Shown in pieces: positions 1 to 12,179 of a stretch of 64,000 nt of DNA; the stretch's first letter is position 1, and each line of letters starts with the position of its first letter. Origin of the DNA: Icerya purchasi (taxonomy: Eukaryota > Arthropoda > Insecta > Hemiptera > Monophlebidae); the NCBI GenBank assembly GCA_039619475.1, contig CM077115.1:148574274-148638273 (forward strand). The letters are read 5' to 3'. Under the pieces are notes generated by a model, which had not been told where the DNA came from, searched no databases, and worked only from the letters and a program-made list of their open reading frames with translations. The position numbers were made by a program, and so were the translations under genes.

Positions 1-447
1 TCGACATACACTTGGCAGTTCGGCTATCATTTTTAAACCTTCAGCATCAGCTTTATGAATGAAATACGATTTTTATTTAGTTTTCCAATAACAACTAACG
101 AGTCAGCATTATTTAAAGTTTCACAGTCAACTTCAGTAGTTGTGCCTTCTTCGCCATCATAAACATTATTGTCATCACAGTCTACTGCATCATGCATCGG
201 ATGGATTTTGTTGTTGCATGAATAATTCAGCCGCTAATTCATTTATATGTCGGTACATGGATCTTCCACATGCAATCCCCCGTCTATTAAACAATCATCT
301 GGAGCACTAATTGAACTTTTTTTGACAAACCTTGTCCGTTTAACAGAAATCGAATTTCCAAAATCATACTTATTAAAGTGTGTCTGCGTCCGTAATTGGG
401 AAATATTTTTATATTACGTCTTATGGGAAAATGCCGGGGATTTTAAA
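1..447 (-). pseudogene. Decayed acidic coding-like remnant of a pogo/Tigger-like element
   Basis: Read on the minus strand, this edge of the window gives a patchwork of coding-like frames joined by about two or three frameshifts. One piece reads KRTRFVKKSSISAPDD, the next INELAAELFMQQQNPSDA, then a strongly acidic stretch (VDCDDNNVYDGEEGTT) and finally KADAEGLKMIAELPSVC. The acidic, low-complexity character is like the region flanking the DDE domain of pogo/Tigger transposases, but no catalytic motif is inside the window. The assignment rests mainly on the neighbouring element end at 825-847. It could also be an unrelated exon or another transposon's protein. The frame is cut by the window edge. 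Confidence 0.3.
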
Positions 448-450
448 ATT

Positions 451-824
451 GTCCGCTATTAGGAACTGCCCGCTATTAGGAACTGTCCGCTATTAGGAAC
501 TGCCCGCTATTAGGAACTGTCCGCTATTAGGAACTGTCCGCTATTAGGAACTGCCCGCTATTAGGAACTGTCCGCTATTAGGAACTGTCCGCTATTAGGA
601 ACTGTCCGCTATTAGGAACTGTCCGCTATTAGGAACTGTCCGCTATTAGGAACTGTCCGCTATTAGGAACTGTCCGCTATTAGGAACTGTCCGCTATTAG
701 GAACTGTCCGCTATTAGGAACTGTCCACTATTAGGAACTGTCCGCTATTAGGAACTGTCCGCTATTAGGAACTGTCCGCTATTAGGAATTGTCCGCTATT
801 AGGAACTGTCCGCTATTTAGAAGT
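451..824. repeat. 17-bp minisatellite, 22 units in perfect phase
   Basis: The unit GTCCGCTATTAGGAACT repeats 22 times with every unit exactly 17 bp, so there is not one indel across 374 bp. Units 2, 4 and 7 (468, 502, 553) carry GCCC instead of GTCC, one unit (723) has ACT for GCT, and the last unit (808-824) decays into TTTAGAAGT. The shared variants near the left end suggest that small blocks were duplicated together. The array runs straight into the terminal repeat at 825-847, and the unit itself resembles the sub-terminal GTCCGCTA motif of insect pogo-like transposons. The array is therefore probably an expansion inside that transposon. Confidence 0.95.
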
Positions 825-849
825 GTCCATTAGTAGAAGTTTCACTGTA
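825..849 (-). mobile_element. Terminal inverted repeat end of a pogo/Tigger-like transposon
   Basis: Read from the outside in on the minus strand, the sequence starts TA then CAGTGAAACTTCTAC and continues TAATGGAC followed by repeats of AGCGGAC. A CAGT start next to a TA dinucleotide and GGACA-type sub-terminal words is what I know of Tc1/mariner-superfamily pogo elements. The partner end is not in the window, so the target duplication cannot be checked. Only the right-hand end (coordinate 847, TA at 848-849) is visible. Confidence 0.5.
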
Positions 850-879
850 TATATTCGATAGTAAGAACATGATTGTTTT

Positions 880-1480
880 ATTAACTTTTAATATTTTTAT
901 TCGTGACCCATTTTTTTATTTCTACTTTGGATGACTTTTTATTTGGCTGTAGTTGTTTAATATCTTCTGGTGGTAATGTGTTTAGTAGTTTACGTAGTAT
1001 ATTTATTTTAATATTTTCCTCGTGCTTGTTTAAGTTACCGAGTTTACGGGGTTTTATAGGGACGCAATTCCCTGATATTATTATAAGTTGGTGGATTTCT
1101 TTTTTCTATTTCAATTTCCTTGTTTAACCATTCCATTATAACCAAGCAGTGTAGATATGATTTGGGATTCAGAATATTATTATGTTTTGATTAACACTGT
1201 CTGCATATTTGCGTTCCGTATTATTTCTCATTAATGTAATTAAGCATCTTTTTTTTGAAGGTATTTAATATGTTTCATATTAGTTTTTATTTGCTATCCC
1301 CCAAGCTATTGTTGCATAATTTAAATGTGTTTGGCATAGTGCATTGTATATTAATAAATGCTAGATTAATCTTTTACGCGATAATACTTACACGGTTAGG
1401 TATTTCGATAAAACAACCTTTTAATATATGACATGCACTGAAAATATTGTATTTATGTAGAAGTGAAGTTCAGAAATTGT
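880..1480 (-). pseudogene. LINE reverse transcriptase C-terminal remnant (jockey/CR1-like)
   Basis: On the minus strand a decayed LINE 3' region can be read across several frames. Around 1370-1300 it gives LIYNALCQTHLNYATIAWG, the thumb-region signature that follows the RT active site in many LINEs. It continues with RKYADSVNQN and a pattern like LNKHEENIKINILRKLLNT, then LPPEDIKQLQ near 960, which resembles the usual end of jockey/CR1-type ORF2. There are multiple stops and frameshifts, and the catalytic YADD region is absent (5' truncated). No clear poly(A) tail was seen. A similar C-terminal pattern occurs in the LINE at 33.2-35.3 kb, so it may be the same broad clade. Confidence 0.5.
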
Positions 1481-3511
1481 CCGGCTATGATTACGGAGCA
1501 GCTGTGTGTCTCCGAAACATGTCGGTGTTTAATTTTAATATATCGATTGTTTTTCTAGTCATTCTTATGTAATTTAATTAATTTAGAAAACATGTTTGTA
1601 AAAAACACCGTACTTTATAAATGTATCGCAAATAAAAAGGAGAAGAAAAAATTGAAAATCGGTATACAAAAAGAGGAAATTAAAAAAGGTAACAGTAATC
1701 CGAATAATAACTATTTTTAAAACGATGTTGTTTTATTTAACGGACGGTTTTTTGAACTATCTTTTTTTGTAATATCGCCTTTTTAAATAATAGGGGGGGG
1801 GGGCATGTTTACAATTCCACCCTGTTTGTCGTAAAATTGCATTCTACTATGACACATATCGTGGATATTTTTATCTTCGCACTAAGAAGAAAGGGAAAAT
1901 CCCAGGAGCTATTATAATTTTTCTACAGAAGCTTTAAAAATACGAAGAGGACAAGAGCTAGCGTGAGAATTGATAAAAAATTTACACCACACGACCGGGG
2001 AAATTTAAAATTGATATTTAAGAATATCTGCAAAGCGAATTGGACAATTCGTGATGTACGTAACGAAAAGATTTTTTTTAAACATGATTACGGTTATTAG
2101 CTATCGAAACTTATTGCTAACAGAATTCATTATCAAACATCGGACCACATATCTACAGTTTACTATCTTGATTTTAATTGAACTAGTTGCCGAATTACCG
2201 ACTGAATTATTAATTGAAAAATGATTACAGCATTTCAGTTCAGAGAGAGATCGAGACTACGTAAATCGGAATATCACAAAAAGATTTTCGAATCCCCCCA
2301 AAAAAAAAAAAAAAAAAAAAGAAAAAAAAAGACTATATTCGCACTATCCTAAAAGCGACTTCGAATTTATCTATAATTGTATCATTGCATTGCATCATAA
2401 ATTTTATTTTGATCCAATTTGATTTGAATAACACGGTGAACTTTATATTTTTCACAAATATTTCAATTCATCAACGGTGGTCTCTTTTCTCTATAAAACT
2501 GTCGTAGATTTTATACCAGATTTAATAGTATACATTAATAATGAGAAAAATATATACCGTGGCGTAGGAAATCGCTTTAGCAAACGCAAACAAAGATTAC
2601 GAAAAAAAAGTCCATCATCGATTTTTCGACTAATACGCGATTATTTCTTGCGCGGCCGATAATGAGATCAAGTAGCAAAAAAGGATCTTTCAACAAAACC
2701 GGTAATTTTAAGACATTCCATTTCGCCGAAGAATGACAGTTAGTTGAAACGGAAACTTCTAGAGCAATTGCGTATAAAATTATTATTTAAGTGCGTTGAT
2801 AATGGCGAAACGAATTTCGATACACGCGGTGACTAATGACCGATCAAATTTAAGACAAATTCATCCTTTAATTCGGTATCGGAATATACTATTTTTCAGA
2901 AATAGCTTCTGGCGTTGTTACATGTGTTTTTTTTTTTTTTTTTCTTTTTGATGCAACTGTAATTCAAAGGATCTATTAAGAACGAGTGAAAAAACGTTTT
3001 TTTTTTTTGTATTATATTAAAGAGCTTTATCATGGAAACGATATTTCTCACACGCAGGCGATAACGGGGAGAAAATGTTAGCATTACAGTGAAATGGGAT
3101 TGCCGTTTAAATTTGTATATAAGATAAACAATTCTCCAGAAATAGGGAATTATTGCCCACTGTTAACGGTAGTTTTAAGAAAAAAAGTAACATCCTTTTA
3201 TTCTAAGAAGCATCGTACGAGGATATTTTTTTGAAAAAACGAACTCTGATCCTGAAGAAGTAAAAACAATAGTTCGGAATTTAGAAAAATAGATATAGGT
3301 TTCCCTACTTTCGAATGACAAGCCTATTTTCACTTACTCGAATTTAGTTTAGAGAGTTAATACTAAAAGCACGATTGTGCGGATGAGTGAATTAGTATCT
3401 TAAGTGGGTATAAAAGTGACGAAGAACCTTCGTTGGAAATGAATACCATTTTTTCATTATACCACTTGACTGTTCACTTTGTTTGAGGAACCGGACAAAA
3501 TCGTAGGCGTT

Positions 3512-3560
<49 letters not shown>

Positions 3561-5560
3561 AGGCATACCATCTAAAAAAGTGCTGTTTTTAGCTGCGAAG
3601 GCATTACAGCACGCAGAGTTAGTATTTAAAGATAATTAATTAACTTGGTTGTCTTAATAAACTCAAGGACAGATGCCGTTGCCGTCGATAAGTTAACAAG
3701 AATACTAGTGACGTGATCGTTGCTGTTCCATGAGATTACCGAAATTTCATAGTTCAAACTCGCCCAAATTTACATTTTATTCGAACCTTAGTGATTTGAA
3801 TTCCTTAATTTGTGGCGGAATATTCGAGTGCTTTAATTATTAACGATATCCTTATTTTACCGTAGTCCTTCATTAGCTAATTTCGAATTTAGGCGCAGTA
3901 GAATAAGTCGAAATCATTGTAAATCAAACAGATCTTTATGGGAAAATAGAAAACACACGACTTGCTGTGTTTAATAATCGATTTGTTTTAACGGGAATAC
4001 GTGTTCTTTTTTAAAATTTCCTATAGGTGGTCCCGTGTAATTTATGTGACGAAAAATATAATATACACAGACCGAGAGTTGGGAATATTTTTCTCCATGA
4101 AACGTGTCACGGATGATTTTGGAGACGACTTTTATCCGGAAAGAGAGCGATGATACCATTCAAATTTCTTTTCCTCCCCCTGGCAACAATAAAGTCGATT
4201 ATTTAAGAGTTTAAAATATATATATATATAGGTGTATGTGCATATACATCTGTTATACACTTTGGAGGCTATATTAAATAACGGAGTTATTAATTCTCTG
4301 CGCGGGAGGCATCAATGGTTGCGAATAAATTGCAGACTGATGGCCGTTTTCGGTTTATTTATTTCATCTTCTGCCATTTCGATGTTAATTCGATTTTCAG
4401 CGGGAAAAAAAAGGTAAGTAAAGCGAGTTCCGAGGACCGAGGATCTCCAAGTTATGCGTAACATACTGTTCGATTCTCAGTATTAAATTTCAAGCTTACA
4501 TTTTTCAAGTGGTGGTCGCAGGGAAAATTCGTTGCCGGTTGTTGGTTTTTGAGTAGACAAGTTCGAATTCGGAAGAATTCTTTTTTTTTCTTTTTCTGAC
4601 GTCGTTTAGGTAATTGTTTTTCGTGTTTAGGGACTTTGGAAAGTTTTTTCTCTTTAATCAGTGGACAATTTTTTATTGAGCAATCACATTGTGCCTGATA
4701 CCAAAAGAAAATATTACAAAAAAAAACCGAAATAACAAAGCCACAGTCGACCGTTCTCTTTTTTGGGCAAGTTTTTAGGGGTATTTTTATCTTGAAGAAT
4801 ATAATTACTATGAAATTTTGGGCGCGTATGTATACTTCAGGTCTGTAGATCTCGAAAAATGAAAACTCATTTATTTTTCACAATTTCAATAAACATCGAA
4901 ACGAATCGGTTTTAACGGCGTCCATTATTAAATGCGCCAATATATAAGATTAATTTACGTCAATAATTTTCCAGTCGACAAAGTTTCGTGTAATTAGTGG
5001 GGACGCGCGATCGATCCCGAATGCGAAACTGTGTGCAAGTATCAAAGGGTGTGTCGGTTGAATGCTCTTTGAAACCCTTTGCATTACTAGAAAAATCTGT
5101 GTGTGTGGGGGGTTTTTCAAAAAATGGTCACGCGGGTTGTTTTCTTATAATTCGGTTTTTACTTTGGAGGCGTCACAAGGTACATTTCTAAAATCGTGCC
5201 ACTTGGTTATTAAAAAAAGGGTAAACGAAACAAATGTTGCTGAATTCTGAAGTATTTGAAAATGAACGGCGACTGCTGAGCGGTAACTATGGCGTGACTG
5301 ATGTGTGAGACCTTTTAAAAAATTTTTGCTGAAATTATTTTAATGAAACAGTATATCTATATCCGAGGTTCGATAGTAGAAAATCGAGGGGGATCTGAAG
5401 CGGAAATTAGACACAAAACAAACGTAACAAAAAGTGCTATGTGTCGGCTAGAAGTATATGGGCTATTTGGAATTGGATCTAAACAATAGATTTATTGAAA
5501 TGCAAAATAGCTGGAACAATAGCTCAACTGGAAGATTAACATTTAGTTTCGTCCCCGAGG
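1481..5560. other. AT-rich stretch with no recognised gene
   Basis: I see no supportable gene over these 4 kb. It holds an A-tract near 2299-2332, T-tracts near 2925-2945 and 2998-3009, a G-tract near 1793-1803, and an AT run at 3518-3557. The longest frames are 61-64 codons, without recognisable motifs. The sequence near 1508-1530 (CCGAAACATGTCGGT) matches a similar word at 48392-48406. A strong splice-donor-like AAGGTAAGTA sits at 4411-4420. Confidence 0.6.
3518..3557. repeat. (AT)n microsatellite
   Basis: About 20 uninterrupted AT dinucleotides flanked by unique AT-rich DNA. Confidence 0.95.
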
Positions 5561-5619
5561 TTAAAACCAATCCAATCAAAATCGAAGAATATTAATACGT
5601 ATGTGACACGCAATTTCTT

Positions 5620-6036
5620 ACTGGACATGGTAGATTTCAAAGTTATCTTCACCGTTTCCATCTAGCAGACACCGATTTGTGTTCCTGTGGAGATGCTCCT
5701 GAAACTGTCACCCATATCGTTAATGAGTGCGCCAAATAGAAATTCTTGTTTAAAGACGCGTAAATTGTTTTCCATTAAACAACGATAATTTATCAAAATT
5801 CCTGCACGCGGCGAATTCGTATTTTATCATGGCTTCCAAATATTCGGATGTTGAAGATTTTTCATTTAATGTATAATTTTATTTTAATTTTTATATTGGT
5901 TAATTTTTGTCTCTTTCATTTTCTTTTTATTGTTTCCAATCCATGAGGTGTTCATTCAACTGAGATACTCATGGCTATGTTTCAATTACTACGTATTTAT
6001 GTTATTATTCACCAAATAAATAAATAAATAAAAAAA
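5620..6036 (+). pseudogene. LINE ORF2 C-terminus and 3' tail
   Basis: A 39-codon open stretch (5620-5739) encodes TGHGRFQSYLHRF, then LADTDLCSCG and HIVNECAK before a TAG. This is the C-terminal Cys-Cys-His-Cys (CCHC-like) module found at the end of ORF2 in R1/jockey-group LINEs. It carries the typical TGHG..F..YL.RF lead-in and the CxC...H....C ligands. About 280 bp of AT-rich 3' untranslated sequence follows and ends in AATAAATAAATAAATAAAAAA at about 6016-6036, which looks like the element tail. Everything upstream of the module is missing or unreadable, as expected for a heavily 5'-truncated copy. The TGHG module also occurs in the insertion at 33.3-33.8 kb, but on the other strand and from a different copy. 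Confidence 0.7.
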
Positions 6037-6585
6037 TGGGCTGATCCAGTAATATCAAAATTATATTTTGATGACTAACAGTGACGTTCGCACATGGTTG
6101 CAAATTAGCACTAGCGTGGATTTAAATGTTGCCCCTCTCGATGGGTTAATATTACCGCCGTAAGGAAGAATTTTTAATGAGTTTTTCGACAAAAAAATCC
6201 ACAAACAATAGCAACAATATCGCGAAGTTCTTAGCGCTTGTTTTTTTCCGCTACAATTGAAAACGATCAACGTACGTATCGAATATTTAGTGAAGAATGT
6301 GCTTTTGTGAGAATTCATGTGAATTTGCACTAGACTTCATTAACAATGGATGCTCAACCGTTTTTCTAAAGTTAAAGGTACCAATTGGTGTTTGTTAAGT
6401 GTTTTTTCTTGTAGCGTTCGTTAATTAATTTATTAATTATTAAGTAGAAATTTCGGTATTTTCTTCCTGGTGTGTCCCCGTAAATAAGACTTCTCAAAGG
6501 CCTGCAATCTCGAGGCGCATTTCGGACGTGATAATAAACCTTAAAAATCGGTTTTAAAAAGAGAGCTGTCTATGTACTCCATAAT

Positions 6586-6633
6586 CATTATTATTATTAT
6601 TATTATTATTACTATTATTATTATGATTATTAC

Positions 6634-6666
<33 letters not shown>

Positions 6667-6669
6667 TAA
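6586..6669. repeat. (ATT)n imperfect microsatellite
   Basis: About 28 ATT-type triplets with a few ACT and GAT interruptions. Confidence 0.95.
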
Positions 6670-6997
6670 TACAGCTTCGGTTCGAGACTGAATGAATCAA
6701 TTCCTATTATACCTAACATTGCGCGTAGTATAAAGTAAATTCCATAACCTTGATAAGGCTTCATGGATTGTGAGATTAAGCTTTTCATAAGGTACTTAAG
6801 AATATATATTCGCGCCAGCTCCTTTCTATTTGGGATTTGCCTTTTCTCCGGTACAACCAATATTCAATTTCAGATGAGGTATAAACCTGGGAGCCATTTT
6901 CAGATAACGAGACAGCTCCCGAATATTCATGACATCTCCGCTTTAGTAAGAACCTTAACTATTAAGCTACTGCGTTACCTTTATTGCGTATAAATCT

Positions 6998-7013
6998 ACA
7001 CACACACACACAC

Positions 7014-7052
<39 letters not shown>
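6998..7052. repeat. (CA)n(TA)n compound microsatellite
   Basis: Eight CA units followed by about 19 TA units. The two short frames crossing it are artefacts of the repeat. Confidence 0.95.
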
Positions 7053-7059
<7 letters not shown>

Positions 7060-9791
7060 GTGCACATAAGTGTATCGCTATAATTTCTTTTTTCTCTAAA
7101 AATGTGCAAGTAAAAACTTTGGGTTCACGATTTTTCAAAAATGGCATATATCGGGGCCGCAAAACGTATTTTAATGTTAAAAAAATTGTTCGTCAACTTT
7201 GACGGGTAAAGTTTCGATTATTTTCGTATACGGGTATTTGTGTAAATATCACTTTTATGCGGTTTTCCCCCGTCGCTACCCGATAATTTTCAATCATTAT
7301 TACAGTGCCATTGTGTTAAACCTACGTGTAAATTATCCGTAATTCCGTTTTAGCTGGTAACCTTTTTTTCTTTCTTTTTCGTTTTCTATTTAATAGTAGA
7401 ATTACGGATAAAAATATCCTTTGCCGAATTAAAGAAAAACTAAAAATCAAAAACATTCACGATTTTTATAAAAATAAGCTTACCTCAGTTAGCTGGGTCA
7501 CAGAGTTTAGAAGCAGTCGAATAATTAATTCGATATTAGAGGTTTGAAATTGGTATTGATTTAGCGCAAATTTCTGTAAAAAAAAAAAATCTTCGTGATG
7601 TCGAATTTCTTTGTATCATTACTTTGGTTTAAATTTGGTTCTGCCTTTTTCATGGTTCTACTTAACGAGGCCTAATGTCGCATCGAGGTGTCACAGTTCT
7701 CGCAGAAATATGCCCGGTCAGCCGAGCTAAACTGTAATCAACGGAAACACACAAAAATATGTGTTTCATTATAATGATGAAATTAAGTTGGGCACGATCA
7801 CCCTGCTTCACTTTCTAAGGACTTGGACACTGTGATACAGTGCGTGAAATATGTAAAATTGAGCGTCTGATGATGAGAAAAAGTTTTATATTGTGAGGAA
7901 CAGTTTTCAAAATTTATGCGGACGAATGGATATGTAAGATATAGCGCGGCATTTTGAGATCATTCGAAATCCGTTCGCGACAAGCCGATAAAATTTTTCA
8001 GCAAAAGTTAACCATCTGACGGCAATTACCAATTATTTCAGGGTTAATATGGAAACTCGATGTGAAGTTGATAAAAATGAAATTGAACTGCGTTGCCATG
8101 CACACATTGGGAAACGAAAAAGTTAAATATTTTAGGCCTTCCTAGATTCCTCATTATCCGACGTAAGGTCATGAATAAACTTATTCGGAACTTACCCCGC
8201 ATGGTACATAGATGGCGGAAAAATGTAATTTTGTGAAATTTAATTTTATGTTTATTTCGTTAGTGTAAAATTTAATTTGAAAGCGCGAGGAACGTATACA
8301 CATACAAGTATGTAAATTTATAACTACATTAATGTACGGGCGCTATTAGCGATTTAAGGTTCACGATAAGAGGGAGCGCTGTGCATGATGAATTATCGCG
8401 TTAAAGAGATTACAGAGTGAAGACATCTTTCGAGAAACAGAGTGACTATTCTATGGGGTGCTTAATTTAGTTGCGCGGTTAATTCTTTCTACACTTTAGT
8501 CACGGAAAATCGGCAGTTTCCGTCATGATGATTCGGTAGTTACGGAAATAAGGATAATTCCTCGGCAGTAATCATTGAAACGCGAAACCACTTCTTTCCC
8601 ACGAACGTTAAAATGGATTAAGACATTTTTATAATGAAGAAAGAGGTGAATATCTAATCAGAGAAATTATAGAATATAATTGGGGTTGGATCTTCGCGTA
8701 GTTATAATTTCTTTTAATATTACCGGTATTCATATTAGCCTCCTCTCTCCATTAGAGTCGGTGCATATCTGTGATTTCTTAGCGAGCCTGATACGCCCAC
8801 ACACGTATGTGCATAATGTTGGCTTTAATTAGTTCTGATAATGCTTACTCGTATCATTACAAATGTGAACTAGTCGATAAAAACACCGTTGTTATCACTA
8901 TCAGGCATTACTGAAATGCCTGAACTTGAATATGATTTGCGTTTCTTCTGCTCTCGGTCAAATAGTTTCGGGGAATTTTTGAAATTTGTGAAAATCATTG
9001 CGAAATGACGCGAATTTCCCTTTTAGGAAATCCTTTTGGCAACTTCAATTATTAAGACAACATGCACATAATTTCTTATCGTATTTCCCTGTATTCGGCT
9101 TTTTAAAAAAAAATCTTGAAATACTTCTAACATGTTCGGATCATGTTTGGCTAAATATTAAATTTTATTCAGCATATGTGGCGCAAATTTTTTTTTTAAC
9201 GGGTATTTTTTTTTAAAGCTGCTGCTAACGGCGCCGGTAAAAATTTTCCTTTGTTTCACTACTATCCCCGGGGTAAATGGTATTTTGAACGAGGCGTGTG
9301 CGTATCTGTTACTTTATCTGCCGTAGGAGAAGAAGCGAAGTTGTTTGCATAAATATGTCTTACGGCGGATCATTAATTTGAGAGATATTTTAGGAACGCG
9401 TATAACAATCAGATACGTAATAATTACATTTAATAGAGATTATTTAACGAAATTCCTAAAAATTCGACTATATGTGTATATGCAAAGTTTAAATAAAACT
9501 TATTCGCTAATTGAACAAATAGGAACTTTTTTTTAGTTCAGCGCATTGGGGATATATTTCAATTTTCAGTATCAGAATGTCAGTAATTTTTTTTGTGTCA
9601 TACTGAGCTCGGATATATTTTTTTAAACATTATTTTCGAATTGAAAGTACTTTAGAATTACGATTTTCGATGGCTTAAATGAAAATCGCGCAATTTAAAA
9701 AAGTTTACGTCTCTCGGTTTGGATATCGCATAAAAATTCCTATTTATACGGATTAGCTACTGTGATGTATTACACACAACAACTTATCCAC

Positions 9792-9795
<4 letters not shown>

Positions 9796-9829
<34 letters not shown>
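9796..9829. repeat. (AC)n microsatellite
   Basis: About 17 AC units in otherwise unique AT-rich sequence. Confidence 0.95.
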
Positions 9830-10429
9830 GCGCATATATTCTAAACTCGATTTTTCGAATCATAGTATTGCCCCGGCGGCACCCCTCTATATGATGGTTC
9901 TTCCGTAAAAGAATAAATTGACCAAATCGCTGTTAACAAAGAAATTACAATTTCCGGAGAAATTTATTTCAAAACATAGCACAGACAAATGTTATATATT
10001 TTATTATAATTCGATTTTTTTAACATTATCTCGGGTTTCAAAATAACACTTTCATTTATCCCCAAAAATAAAACAATCGGGACACGTATCTTCTGCTTAT
10101 CAGCTCACCACCAGCCCTCGTTTTATATACGATTTTATTAAATGCATTTAAATAAAATTTTAAAAATCGCTAGTCATTTAGAAAATTAATAAACCCCGAA
10201 AAACAAATGAAACTGTTAGAGTTTAAACATTTTGATAAGTGTAAAATTGATCCCTGGACAATGATTTTAATTTTATAGTTACTAATTTGAATGTATTTAG
10301 CTTCAATTATTTTATATAAAAATTATTGATGAAACTGCAATTGGACGATTAAAATTCAATGAGATAATAATAGTAATGAAAAAAAGGCGGAGAAAAATTA
10401 TAACGCAAAATTATCTAAAGAGAGTTTAA

Positions 10430-11078
10430 AATGTTTTTTTTTTTTTTTCTTTTTTAATATATTTATATCATATTAACCATTGTTTTAATATCTGTTCTTT
10501 TTTCTTTTCTGTATTTTTATTCCTACTTTTCTTATAAACATACTATTTTTCTAATGCACCGATTTTCCTTCATTCCTCTAACGAAACATCGGGAAGTTCG
10601 TCTCAAAAATTTTAATTAAAATTTTTTCATTAAAAAGGGCGAAATGTTCCTTTTTTTTTCTTGTTTTCTTTAAACATATCCATATAAAAACCCTACACCG
10701 GTGCTACTTGATAACCCCCGACAAATCAAAAAAAAAAAAGTCGGACGGACCATTCGATACTGTTCTGGAAAAAGAAGAATTAGAAAAGACCGATGCAGAT
10801 GAGAATGATAAGTACCGAGGAAAGAAATCAAAAACTAGTCGAATCTTCGAGAAGCAATAAAAAATAAATAAATGAAATAAACAATAAAGCGATACTTTTT
10901 TTTTTTTTTAATTATATTTAACCAGCATTTTTGGGACGTCTGGCCTTTTCGTTACAGGAATGAAAATCGGTGCATTAGAAAAAGAATATGTTTATAAGAA
11001 TACAGGGAAAAAATCAACGAGAATATTAAAACAACGGTTTTTATTATACCACATAGATGCAAAAAAAAAAAAAAACAC
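10430..11078. mobile_element. Foldback element, about 130-150-bp arms and 355-bp spacer
   Basis: The segment 10430-10588 is repeated in inverted orientation at 10944-11078. The shared words, read on the same strand, include TTGTTTTAATAT, CTTATAAACATA, TTTTTCTAATGCACCGATTTT and CATTCCT.TAACGAAA. The outer ends of the arms are T-rich (left) and A-rich (right). The arms differ by substitutions and small indels, so the duplication is old. The spacer at 10589-10943 has no clear coding content, although it holds an A/G-rich stretch and a 12-A tract. Such structures are typical of foldback or MITE-type DNA transposons. No target duplication could be identified because the flanks are low complexity. 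Confidence 0.65.
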
Positions 11079-12179
11079 ACAATCGAATAAATTTTTTTCC
11101 CGCTAAATTTTCAACCGATAAATTTCTTAAAAAAATTAACTGTTAAATTTCAGGATCGCCGTTATGGCGAATGGTGGCTGAAACTTGGATGAGCCGGTTG
11201 CGGATTATTTTTTTTAGGTATTTAAATAATACTTCGCTGATTATATAATTAATTACAAGCAAAAAGACACAATAATATTTGAAGAAACGAAATATAGCCA
11301 TAATATAGTTCAACGGATTAAATTATTATTACTGATTGAAATTTGATGTGTATACGTTTACACCGCGAATAACGAGAAAATTATGCAATAAAAAAAATCC
11401 TAGTGTTTTTTTTTTTTTGACGTTACTCTTTTATAAGAATTGTAGAATGACTAGGAAGTTATTCTCTATGGCGATAGGCGAAAGATCTAGTTATACATCT
11501 ATATATCTATATATATACATCTATTATATACTTTTTTTTTAAAAATTAATAATTTTGTTCATTTCATTTTTAACGCAAATTACGAGAAAAATCGAGAAAT
11601 TCTTAAAATTACATTCTCAAAAAATTGGTTTCGTTGTATAGAGTAAGTACAAAATTTTAATTTAATAAACTTATTCTTTCGCTGTTGTTTGTTTATTTAT
11701 TTGTTTGTTTATTTATTTGTTTGTTTATTTATTTGTTTATTTATTTATTTATTTATTTATTTATTTTTTTGGGTGGTGGGGGTCGTTAAAATTTCGCGTA
11801 AATTTTAATTTACATATAATATATTGAGCTTTTTCGTTTTGTATAAGTTTCCAATTAACACCTTTAAAGATGAAAAACTGAAAAAAAAATAACGAAAAAA
11901 AACACACAAAAAATACATGCAAAATTATTAAAGATTATTACTCACCGAATTGGTAAACAGTCGGAATTTAAGCACTCTAAATAAAATTATTCCGGTAATA
12001 TTCTGAAAAATCGTTTAAACGATCGTTTACTTCCTTTTCCGAGATCATTAAATATAAAAAAAATTATACTATTATTATCGCGATAATCGAAAAAAATTAA
12101 ATTAATATTCCGAGGATGATTAATACTTTTTCTGAAAAAAGAGACAATTAAAAAGACAAAAAAATAGAAAAAGCGAAAT
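11079..12179. other. AT-rich flank of the CpG island, no gene seen
   Basis: Mostly A/T homopolymer-rich sequence with a tetranucleotide repeat at 11687-11770. The frame at 11336-11542 is low-complexity and has no recognisable motif. Confidence 0.55.
11687..11770. repeat. (TTTG/TTTA)n tetranucleotide repeat
   Basis: About 20 tetranucleotides alternating TTTG and TTTA, ending in a T-tract. Confidence 0.9.

Larger units (their letters stand above)
6037..10429. other. AT-rich stretch, microsatellites only
   Basis: No gene is supportable here. It contains three microsatellites listed separately (6586, 6998, 9796) and short frames of 62-89 codons without recognisable domains. One minus-strand frame (6061-6330) lies beside the LINE tail but matches nothing I know. 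Confidence 0.55.

Noticed and set aside
451..824. CRISPR-like array
   Set aside because: The 17-bp units abut directly with no unique spacers, and the context is eukaryotic.
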